A stretch of DNA of 64,000 nucleotides from Triglochin maritima (lineage: Eukaryota > Streptophyta > Magnoliopsida > Alismatales > Juncaginaceae): assembly GCA_963682175.1 (NCBI GenBank), contig OY821775.1, forward strand, positions 32,858,053 through 32,922,052, in the 5' to 3' direction. The translations under genes and the position numbers were made by a program. Shown piece after piece: positions 54,831 to 64,000 of this stretch (the stretch's first letter is position 1; the number at the start of each line of letters is the position of its first letter). The notes below the pieces were generated by a model, which saw only the letters and a list, made by a program, of their open reading frames with translations, was not told where the DNA came from and did no database searches.

Positions 54831-57800
54831 ATGGATCCCTACCTTAAGCTCCGCTCAGATTTCCTCGAAATGCTCCGCAGCCGTCGCGGTAAAGAAGGTC
54901 ACATCTCTTTTACTATCCGTTATATGTAATTCATTACTCAAGTTATTGACAAAGTTCACCAGAAAACCAAATGATGAGTTTGTGGATAAGAAGATATTTT
55001 GTTGCTGTTGTAGTGTTCCTGTCGTTTGTTTTTGAAATATTTTGGTCGACGTTGCTTCTGCGGTTGCGTTTGTAGTTCCGACGCCGCTGCTTGTTGGCAT
55101 CAATCAAATGCGTTGACCTTTCAAGATCCGCTTTTGGCTCCGACCCTTCGCTTGGATTTGTGGATCCGTCCTTTGGCTTCGTTTGTACTAGAACATGTTT
55201 TTAGCATGACCGTTAGGTTTCGGAGTCCTTAATTCCGACATGATGTCGGAATTCCGTCTCCAAACATCAGTTAAGATGTAAATCGACACATCGGAATTCA
55301 CTGGGGTTTGAGTATTTTATTAGTTATCATCGCATCTGATGAACGTGTGCTAGATAATCTCCACATGGTTTGGTCTAAACTCAACATGATGACAAGTTCT
55401 GTGCAATTACTAAGTTTAGGTTACTTCAGCACGAGAATGAATGGCTAAGATATTCAATTACTAAAGAATATAGATAGTAATGGTTGATCTTGCTGTAATT
55501 AGGTGTAAGATGTCATACAAAAACAACAAATTGCTCTCCGGAGGGTGTTTCTCCTGGCCTACGTGTGTGTTCATTTGATTGCAAATTATTTTCCGTAAGG
55601 TATGATATTTTTTGTTAAGCTGGATTATCTCTGTTCCAGTTTCTGCTTTGTGATGCATGTCCAGCCAATTTTAGCTAAGCTAGTGCATTTATCTTTCTAG
55701 AATATTCAGTAAGAAATTTGATGTTTTGAGTGTTAAATAAGAAAGCTGTCACTACTTCCTTTACATAAATAAAAATAATTTGTCTCGCACGTAAAAGGAA
55801 ATGGTTGCACAATGTAATTGTCTAAACAGTGAAAACGATCCGAAAGAAAGACCCATTTCTGTCACCAAAAAGTATCTGGACATTGTTATGATTTATGACC
55901 ATTAATTAAATCAGGAAGAACAATTTTTGAACATTGTTATTATATCAGTAGCACCATGGATGATGCCCCTCAATTGAGTCAATTCTGAAACAAACATAAA
56001 GTGCAAATTTGAATGAAAAGGAATGTATGAATTGTGTACCAAAGTAATAGAATGTTGATATCATCAAAAAAAGAAAGTACTTCACTTGTTGCTATTAGTT
56101 AGCTGAAAAGTCTTGTGATGAAATTCTGTGGAATTGAGTTTTTATCTGTTATCCTTAAATTTGTGATGAGTACAACTTCAACATTACGTGGTTTCTCTCT
56201 ATTTCCTTCCTGACATGAAAACTTTTGCATCCTTTCAGTTCCGCTTGCAGTGGAGGTGGGAAAGCCAGTGGTCCATCCCCTGTATCAGGGTCCCTTGAGT
56301 TCCCAAGAGGTGTACATCTATCGCTTCATCACACTCTTCTGTTATTGTTGTGTATACTTTTTATGCATTTAAGTGTAGATTTTATACCTTCATCAAACTC
56401 TGCTGTTAACATTGTATATAATATTTATACATTTACGAGTTTTCTCCTTTTAGGCCATGAAGTCCTGTCCTAGGGAAGATATAAAGGACTTGAAGGATAG
56501 GCTAAAGGAAGAAAATTTATATCTGACTACTGAGGTCAGCAATTTCTTATAATTTTATCACGTTGTCTCTCGGATTGCTTTGAATAGTGAGTTGTCAATC
56601 CTTTCTAAATGACAGGACTAATATCACAAATATGGTGAAGTATTTTTTTTGGCTGTGCTGATAGATACATTGAATCACTGACTAAACATCATTCTTTAGT
56701 CTCCTAGGAACATCATCTTGGTCCCTGCAGATGATATATGATTGGTGGAACTGTGCCTTTCATATTTCCAATTTATTGTATTTATCTGTGAGTTGAATAT
56801 CTTCCTTAGGCTGGAGATCAAGGGCATCTACCTGTGCTGATTGTGAGCATGAAAGAGGAAAATTCAACAAAAAGACCAGCTATTGTTTTCCTACATAGCT
56901 CTTACAAAGCTAAAGAATGGCTAAGGCCACTACTTGAGGTATGTTGTCCCTGTAAGCTTTCCTTGGTCTGATTCAGATGTTAGATAACAGCCATTTCAGC
57001 TGAATGATTGGATGTTTTAGGCTTATTCTTCAAGGGGGTACATCTGTGTGGCAATTGATTCACGCTACCATGGGGAACGTGCGAGCAGTAAAACAACATA
57101 CCTAGATGTATCCTATTATTGAAGTTATTACTGTACTTGGGAAAACATATACTTTGTTTTCTTACTGAATTGGTTGTGAAACCCGAATGCAGGCTCTGGT
57201 TTCGTCATGGAAAAATGGTGACACAATGCCTTTTATATATGACACGGTACTAAACTTTGGATTTCACTTTTGGTTATTGAGAAATGTGTAGAATTGTGTT
57301 GCACTTATGTCAGTGCATCATTATATGACTGGTTGTACTAATATGTTTTGCATTTATTATCTAAATCCTATATATGTATGTTATGATGATGTTTATATCT
57401 TACGGCAGTTCAAAATCTGTTTCCTCACTGCTAGGTTTGGGATCTAATAAAATTAGGAGATTATCTCTCTCAAAGAGATGATGTTGATTCTGCAAGAATT
57501 GGAATTACTGGGGAATCATTGGGAGGTTAGATGCACTCGACTATCTTAAGCAATCAATCATTTAATCCTTTTCATCACCATAATTGAATGAAACCTATGT
57601 AATTACAGGGATGCATGCATGGTTTGCTGCTTTTGCCGACACCAGATATGCTGCGGTGGCTCCTATAATTGGCATGCAGGTTAGGAATAATCACTATGGC
57701 ACTTTGTCAATTAGTTTTTCATTCTTTTCTACAATAAAATTTCCTCGGGCTCAATAATTATATTAGCCTGTACGCGATAGGGTTTTCGATGGGCACTAGA

Positions 57801-60140
57801 AAACGACCAATGGCAGGCTCGCGTTGATAGTATCAAACCTCCATTTGAAGGTTAGCTTACATAAAAGAATACTACGTCCTCCCTTAAATTTTATCGCACA
57901 AATGGTGGTACTTAGTTCCTCTTAAGCTATTGCAGTTACTAAGTGAGGTTGAAGTTCTTTTCTTCTTATATATAAGCATTTTGGATCATGAAGCAGCCGA
58001 ATCGTAGCACTTAGGATAGGAAAGTTACATTATAGTTCATAAAAAATTGACCTTTCTCTCTCTCTATAAATCAAGGAAACACCTTGTCACTTTTGGTGTT
58101 ACCCATCAACCCTTTATATAGCTCATGGCATTTCTGCATAGTGTTAGGTGATGAGGCTTTTGATTGCAGAAATGCTTGCTTTATTTGGACATGCTAAACT
58201 GGATTTTAGTCAAAATAAATCACTATAAAAGTAGATTTTAGTATGCCATTGTCATAATAAACAATTATACATTTACACTTCGAGAAAATATGATAATAGT
58301 CAATGATCATGTTTCAATCACATATCTCTCTATGATGGGTGGTGATCCTACAAATGATTAAAATTTATGAAGAAATATAACTTTACAGTTGGATAAAAAA
58401 AGGCCACTTCAAAGAAATTTATCTTTTTTGAACGAATCATTTTATACTTTTATATTTAGTTAGTTGATTATATAGAGAAGGGAAAAACCATTTCTTTGTT
58501 ACAAATTCGACATGTGGGAGCACACAAACGAAAAACACACAAAGCACGAGACACCAATTTTACTTGAAAACCCATTACGGGAACAACCACGGCCACCACA
58601 CGCTCACAAATCCACTATTATTCACAATGTTTCAACAAGGGGAGAGGAGTCATGGGTATTTATAGGAAACCCTATCAAAACCTTAAACCTGGTGCGATCT
58701 ATACTGCACATCAAATCGCAGATAAACGAGTATACATACTCAACATTCTTGGGTTATCTCTTTTCGGTGAATCCACTATCTTCATACGTATAATCAGTAG
58801 AATACTACCAAAATAATAGTTTCCAATCGGCTACACTGCACCTCAATTTCAATTGGTATGGTCGTATCAAGTTTTGGAAGTGTCTGTTGCAGCTATTTTC
58901 TGTGTCCAGTATTTTTAAGCAAACAGATGCTATTAGTGTTCTGAATATGTTATTGTAGTTTTATATTCTTCATTCTGTGTTGCAGAAGCAAGGGCTGATC
59001 TTGGAAGGAGTAAAATGGACAAAGAAGTGGTAGAAAAGGTGATTTGCATATTTTTATCCTTTAAACGAGAGTGATTACTTCGTGAAATTCATACAATTGC
59101 TGCTTCTGGTTCTACATCCTTTAATTTGCATTTTAATTCTTTAGAAAATATTATATGATAACTTACGACATGTGGTTAGATTTGCTCATGTTTACCATGT
59201 AGTTGTGACATTAGTTATCTTGCCTATTATGTTTTTTCCTTAATTTATATTTCCAAATTGAGTGTACCTTCACTCAATACTTTGAGAGAAGTAATCCTCA
59301 TAGTTACATATAGTAGCTCTACAACATTTGCTTCTTTGATAAATAATCTTCTATTTAAAATTAAAATTTCTTTTGATTTTATAATGTTATTTTTCGTCAA
59401 AGTTGGCTACCAAAGTGCTGTTATTTGATGAATATGGTCCATCGTGCTGACAGGTTTGGAACAGAATTGCTCCTGGACTTGATTCAGAGTTTGATTCACC
59501 TTATACTATTCCAGCTATAGCACCTCGCCCTCTGCTCATCATCAATGGTATGCTTCTTTATGTAGGACTCTTAGATTCAACTAAAGTAGGGCCTAACCTT
59601 GGCATCTGTTTTTGTTGAATTATTCAACGTGAAATTTTCTTTTTTTAAAATATTGCAGTTTACACATTGCGTATTTTTTGAAATCATGGATTTGTCACAA
59701 TGTGAAGGAAGAAATTAGTTCAAACTGTTTACTTATATATTCACACATTCTAGAATATGCATAAAGTTTGACAGTCTATATCACATCTTATAAAGGCATA
59801 TTTAAATACATGTGATTAAGTTTGATTTAAAAAAATAACTTTAAAATATCTTAATTTTTAGTGTCATAGCCAAATTAGGTATATGACCTCTTACAACCCC
59901 ATTGGCCTATATATATATACATATATATATATATACATATACATACAAGTTCTAATGAGCCCCAAACTCATCTTATTTAGTTTAAGTCCACTACAATCTC
60001 ACCATTGGATCTCATTTACGGTTAATCTCACCTTTAACTAGCATAACCGTTTTTTTATAATCTACCTTACAATTTCAGATGTGTGGTGGATATGGTGGTG
60101 ACTTAAAATAAAAAATTAAACCCTGGGCTCACTAGATAAT

Positions 60141-60186
<46 letters not shown>

Positions 60187-62989
60187 TCATGCCCATTTTG
60201 TGACTCGGAGATTGTAAAGAAAATAGAACATAAAATGCTTAGTAACGACATTGATAATTTGATAATATCATTTGCAGAAGAGGCAACTCTACAACTATAC
60301 TGTTACAGAACAATATTCAAGAATAAAGTTAAGGTGAGAATTCAGTTAACTCTACACGTCTGGCCCTCCTATAAAATGCTAAACGTTTAATGGTCTAGTT
60401 GACTACTAATCCCATTAGAAGTAGAGAAGTGTAGTAATCACGAACCGCAATAGTAGTGAAGAATTTTTTTGTCTTCCCAAAGTAGTTATGATGGAATAAT
60501 TTTCAAATTAAGTGGTATATGAGAACTCTTTTTTTTGTGTTTGGTCAAAATGAGTATTGCCCAACGCCTCAAAAAAGGCTTCTGCCTGGGTGGGGTAAGA
60601 GGGGTCGGGTATATGTTGCTTACTTATGGTAATGAGAGAGATGGTTTCCGTTCACCTATTGATGGGAACAATAATCAATCATTTAATATTCCAAACTAAA
60701 TTAGAAACTCAAATTGTTCATATAACCATTTTGACGTATTGCATGATAACAAGAATGCCAAAAAATAGTATAATTTTTGACGTATTGGAAATGGACTTAA
60801 GATGTTTAAGTCGTTAATGATATGGTCAGTTAGCCACTCACCAATAATCCTATCAGTAATAAAAATGTGCCTTCCCAAATTTTGTATAAGCTCGACCATC
60901 TGCTGGATACATTGTTCAGATTTTCCTTGATACCCTGGTCCCATTTGGTCGCACATACTACTACTATTTGATGCTTTATACTACGTCCAAGTTGCCGATA
61001 TTCAGCTTGGTAGATTACTTTTATATAAAATATTGGGAAATTTTTCATTGGTGCTTTCAAGAAAGCTTCATTTCACTCTAATACGCTCTAATTAAAGCGT
61101 ATTGTACACACCCCTCAATTTCAATGGTTCCGACCTATAACCCTCAATCCACACCTTTCATATAAAATAAAATTTAGTTAACTCTTAGCGTTTGATATTA
61201 CATTTCTGCCCTTGTTTCTTCATATAAATTTCAAAGGTATGTAGTATTTATTTTCCACTAAAAGTAAAAGTGGAGAAAATGAATGGACCCAACTCTGAAT
61301 CTTTTGGGGTTTGACCAGAATTCAGCATCAGTTGATCGAATATTAAAGTTCTCACAATTCAATATATTCCTTTGAAGGATTTCATTGTGAACCCGTATTT
61401 TTTTTAGTATTGAAATGCGAGAACTTTAATATTACGTGAACCGATGTGACATCAGCTGATGTGAAACCTGTACTTTCGAAACAGAATTGGAACGGATATA
61501 AATATTTGAACATTAAAGCAAAATATCTGATTTAACATGGTCAATCCGATGGGTTGAACCATGTAACTAGTCAAGATGTCAGCATGAGATCAGCAAATTG
61601 AGAACTATGTCTACCTGGATTTATACTTGTCTCCGAGACACAAACGTACACCTTAGTGGGGCATCTACATTAAAACAGAAGAACGACACCTAATGTATTA
61701 AAAAAATGCTATATGGGTAACTAAATTCTTTGAATTAATGAATTCAAAAGTGCATTTTTTTCTAGTTGGTATCCAATTTAAATAATGTATTTTTAAAATA
61801 CATTATTGCATGTATTAATGTGTTTGAATAAAAACACATTTTTTGTAAAATCATGGATTTCATAAGAAACAAGGAAGGAATAGAGACGTATTTGAGAAAA
61901 AGAAAGGTCTTTTTTTAAAATGCATTTTACAAACAAAAATTATAATGCATTATTGAACGTGATTGGGAGAAACCCTTGTGGCCTTGTAGGTTTGAAAACC
62001 TTATTTTTTGAAGAGGAGAAAAGAGTGTTTCTTCAAAACATGTTATTTTCGGCAATATAGAAACGTCCTAAAAGACCTTATTGGACGAAGTGCTCACCAC
62101 ATTATTTAAAATATAATTCTACAGATAGACATATCAGAATAATAGAGAACTAAGACTAGAGGTTGCCCCTTTAGAAAGGAAGAAATTGGAATGTGGAACT
62201 GAGTTTGCTTTTTTTCTTTTTAGAAGATTTTTTTTGACATTCTTGGGGTTTCGTTTGCAAATTCTGCTCCATGATTTACTTTACATTTTTCCAAAAAAGA
62301 AAGAGATAACTACTTGGGGTTGTTCGACAGTTCTTCTAGTTACTGTACTCGTTGCAGATGGACTGAACTTATTCGGTTACTCCAGTACTGCTACATATTC
62401 TAATAAGAAACTCTGCTATGAAAAATGAAACAACAAATTCTCTGCAGTAATGCTGGTTTGCAGTTATGAAGATAGACGATAGATGAACTTTATGTCACCA
62501 ACTCAGACATCACTTTCGAGCATTCCAATTTTGTATTATATTTTTGGCTTTGGAAAATTAACTTCAACTATCATTTGGTTTCGGCAACGCTTAAAAAGTT
62601 AAATTTTCTGATTAGAAATTTCCTTCACAGGTGCAGACGATCCCCGTTGTCCTATTGCGGGTTTAAAAAACCCCATTTCAAAAGCAATGGACGCTTACAA
62701 GAATGCCGGTCTTCCAGAAAAATTCGAAGTAGGCCCCTTCTCCAATTTAATGAACTTGTTAGTTCAATGAGTTCAAATTTTGTCAAGTAAAATTTGATCA
62801 TCTGTAACCTTTCGAGTTGGCTTAGGAGTTTGCATTGAGCATCAATATGTCACCAGAATTTGATATTTTCAAGTTACTTGCTAATTTTGATGACTACGAC
62901 AGGTGATAGCAGAGCCTGGCATTGGACACCAGATGACGCCAACCATGGTGAAAGCAGCAAGCGATTGGTTAGATAGATTCCTCAGATAA
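54831..62989 (+). CDS. Alpha/beta-hydrolase superfamily protein, 13 exons
   Basis: Predicted 347-residue soluble hydrolase; the substrate is unknown. Exons: 54831-54888, 56239-56309, 56454-56534, 56810-56938, 57021-57107, 57193-57246, 57435-57525, 57609-57679, 57781-57850, 58986-59038, 59454-59547, 62631-62728, 62903-62989, all with GT-AG introns and matching phases. Core features: VFLHSS after strand 3 (residues 96-101), SRYHGERASS, nucleophile box GITGESLGG with Ser188, RPLLIINGADDPRCP with the likely acid Asp289 or Asp290, and GIGHQMTP with His328. It resembles the plant family that includes Arabidopsis AT5G25770, from memory. In-frame ATGs also lie at 54714 and 54789. I chose 54831 because family members start close to the LRSDFL block; a longer N-terminus is possible. 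Introns 1, 9 and 11 exceed 1 kb. The frame is intact. Confidence 0.9.
58490..58870 (-). mobile_element. Antisense copia-like LTR fragment in intron 9
   Basis: Read on the minus strand it has CCTATAAATACCCATGACTC (TATA box with spacing usual for LTRs) near 58660 and then a pyrimidine/TG-rich stretch (CGTGTTTTTC-like words) toward 58510. The adjoining intron sequence is ordinary AT-rich DNA. It does not match family C, and no ends are clear. The 93-residue plus-strand frame at 58512-58793 is a by-product. Confidence 0.5.
59911..59946. repeat. AT/ACAT microsatellite in intron 11
   Basis: TATATATATATACATATATA repeated with TACATATACATAC at its end, about 36 bp of alternating AT-rich sequence. 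Confidence 0.8.
60146..60185. repeat. (TA)n microsatellite in intron 11
   Basis: Twenty uninterrupted TA units, flanked by TTTCTG and CTCATGCCC. Confidence 0.95.
60278..60333 (+). other. Cryptic exon-like segment in intron 11
   Basis: 56 bp bounded by TTTGCAG and GTGAGA, good splice signals. Joined after exon 11 it stays open (EEATLQLYCYRTIFKNKVK), but its length is not a multiple of three, and exon 12 would then be read in a wrong frame to a TAA after about 11 codons. Skipping it gives the conserved NGADDPRCP. It may be a rarely used cassette exon or chance. Confidence 0.35.
60545..60625 (+). repeat. SINE-like or simple dispersed repeat in intron 11
   Basis: GCCTCAAAAAAGGCTTCTGC and GGGTGGGGTAAGAGGGGTCG stand out as a GC-rich island in very AT-rich intron DNA and resemble a repeat common in plant introns, from memory. 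No polymerase III boxes or tail could be defined. Confidence 0.3.
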
Positions 62990-63800
62990 GTAACTACAGT
63001 GGCATGAATTTCAGCATAATAACTGCCGATGTGCCAATCATGTGTTATCAGGGTTGTGATTGTTAAACTATTTAACCTGTAACTACTGACAATATCTTTT
63101 TTCCCCTTAAAAGTAGGAGACATTATCCAAACCTGTTATCAGGGTTTTGATGACTAAATTGGTAAATGTTTCCTACTGATAAGATAACTAAAGTACGCCC
63201 TTGGTTGTTTTGCATGAAGTGCAAGTTATATTTATGTCAGTTTTTTGGCTCATAGTGTTTTTCTCTCTTTATCTTAATGAAAGAAGCACAAAAAACCTTA
63301 TTTTGGGTAAAGAATCTAAAAGTGTTATGAAACAACAAAACCAGATGAATGATTCACCTTACCATTTAATGTTATATCTTCTTTGTAACCTTTTCATTCA
63401 AGTGTACTACAATTTTCTAATTGAAGTGTAATAATCTTATCATTTACCAACTTGTTGTATTGCAAGTTGTAACATGTAGATCTCTTTAATAACATATAAA
63501 TAAGAGTATATTGTAATGGTTTTGATACAACAAAAAAGTCAATCTCCCTCAAAGTTCTCCATATCTTTTCCGTTATTGAAGCTTCAATTTACATGTTCTT
63601 AGAGCCATCAAATCAGAGAAGTTATTCGTTCTATGTTTTGTTCTCAGTTAACAATCATCTTGAGCTAGTTTTTTGTTATTTGTTAATGTAGTCATCTAAT
63701 TAGATTGTTGATATTTGTCCTATTGTATTCATGTTAGGAAAAAAATTCAATTTTTTTTTAAGTTCAAAATAAACCTCATTTGCAAGTATTTTCCACACTA
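62990..63800. other. 3' UTR and downstream intergenic DNA
   Basis: AT-rich DNA after the TAA at 62987-62989. No convincing polyadenylation signal is singled out and no further gene seen. CTGTTATCAGGG occurs twice (63045 and 63135). Confidence 0.45.
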
Positions 63801-63805
63801 GACCC

Positions 63806-63892
63806 GTTGTCACCACAAAGTGACATGTGGTGACGACAGGCCTTGTTTTTTAGTGTGTACAGAACTCGACGTCTCAGACGTCGAGTTCTGTA
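63806..63892. repeat. Two hairpins at a probable DNA-transposon edge
   Basis: Arms 63806-63817 and 63826-63837 (GTTGTCACCACA against TGTGGTGACGAC, 11 of 12 paired) and arms 63858-63874 and 63876-63892 (TACAGAACTCGACGTCT against its perfect reverse complement, one-base loop). Between them stands TAGTG at 63851, a CACTA terminus in inverse, followed on its inner side by C/T-rich sequence as is usual in CACTA ends. The word CGAGTTCTGTA recurs at 63933-63943 and the window ends in the same kind of sequence. Confidence 0.5.
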
Positions 63893-64000
63893 GAAAAAAA
63901 ATTCTTTGTAGAACTCAACGTTGCTAATGCCGAGTTCTGTATAGGGACTTTCAGAAATACTGAGTCATCTTTGAGAGAAATCGACAACACCAGTGCCGAG

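Noticed and set aside
60626..61060. Short frames on both strands in hydrolase intron 11
   Set aside because: They are AT-rich intron sequence without motifs; no splice-linked continuation.

Overview
This is a plant nuclear window, most likely from a dicot-like angiosperm with a repeat-rich genome. About 85% of it is transposable-element sequence of plant-specific types: Ty1-copia with gag-only internal regions, Athila-like Ty3-gypsy, a second gypsy-type family with an initiator-Met tRNA primer site, an L1-type LINE, a CACTA element with a Ulp1-like protease, and a DUF1985 relic. One host gene is convincingly present, a 13-exon alpha/beta-hydrolase at 54831-62989. No tRNA, rRNA or organellar segment was recognised.

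Left third (1-21465). A pol-less copia element (copia-P: partial 5' LTR to 4821, gag 4874-6491, 3' region 15338-16003, 3' LTR 16004-17379) was split by an Athila element (A1, 6492-15332, target duplication AGGTA). A1 was itself hit by a young minus-strand copia relative (copia-N, 7483-12890, target duplication GAAAG). Both flanks of copia-P are LINE sequence joined directly to the terminal CA of a copia LTR. The same LTR-LINE junction occurs at 3148 and 17379, so the LTR-LINE unit was duplicated.

Middle (21484-43920). A decayed Athila pol plus LTR (A2) is followed by three 2-3 kb LTRs of a second gypsy-type family (T1-T3), into or against which Athila LTRs (A3, A4) are joined. Between T2 and T3 lies a minus-strand DUF1985-type transposon gene relic with several internal tandem repeats. 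A4 keeps its 5' LTR, an Asp-tRNA-type primer site and a gag/protease frame with one stop. Next come two Athila LTR pieces head to head, then a field of tandem duplications.

Right third (43921-64000). A CACTA element occupies 43921 to about 49815, with transposase, a DUF8039-like domain and a Ulp1-like protease on the minus strand. It is followed by low-copy duplicated noncoding DNA, another inverted Athila LTR (52143-53070), LTR debris, and then the hydrolase gene. That gene has long AT-rich introns, one of which holds an antisense LTR fragment. The window ends in hairpin-rich DNA typical of a DNA-transposon edge.

The most unusual signals are short palindromes amplified inside the upstream part of LTRs from unrelated families (GGTCGACC in copia, GACCGCCAATTGGCGGTC in Athila, an imperfect hairpin minisatellite in the T family). 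Next are the duplicated LTR-LINE fusion with a repair-type scar, and a young retroelement whose only gene is broken. I found no sign of a prokaryote-type system such as CRISPR, and I do not claim a wholly new system.
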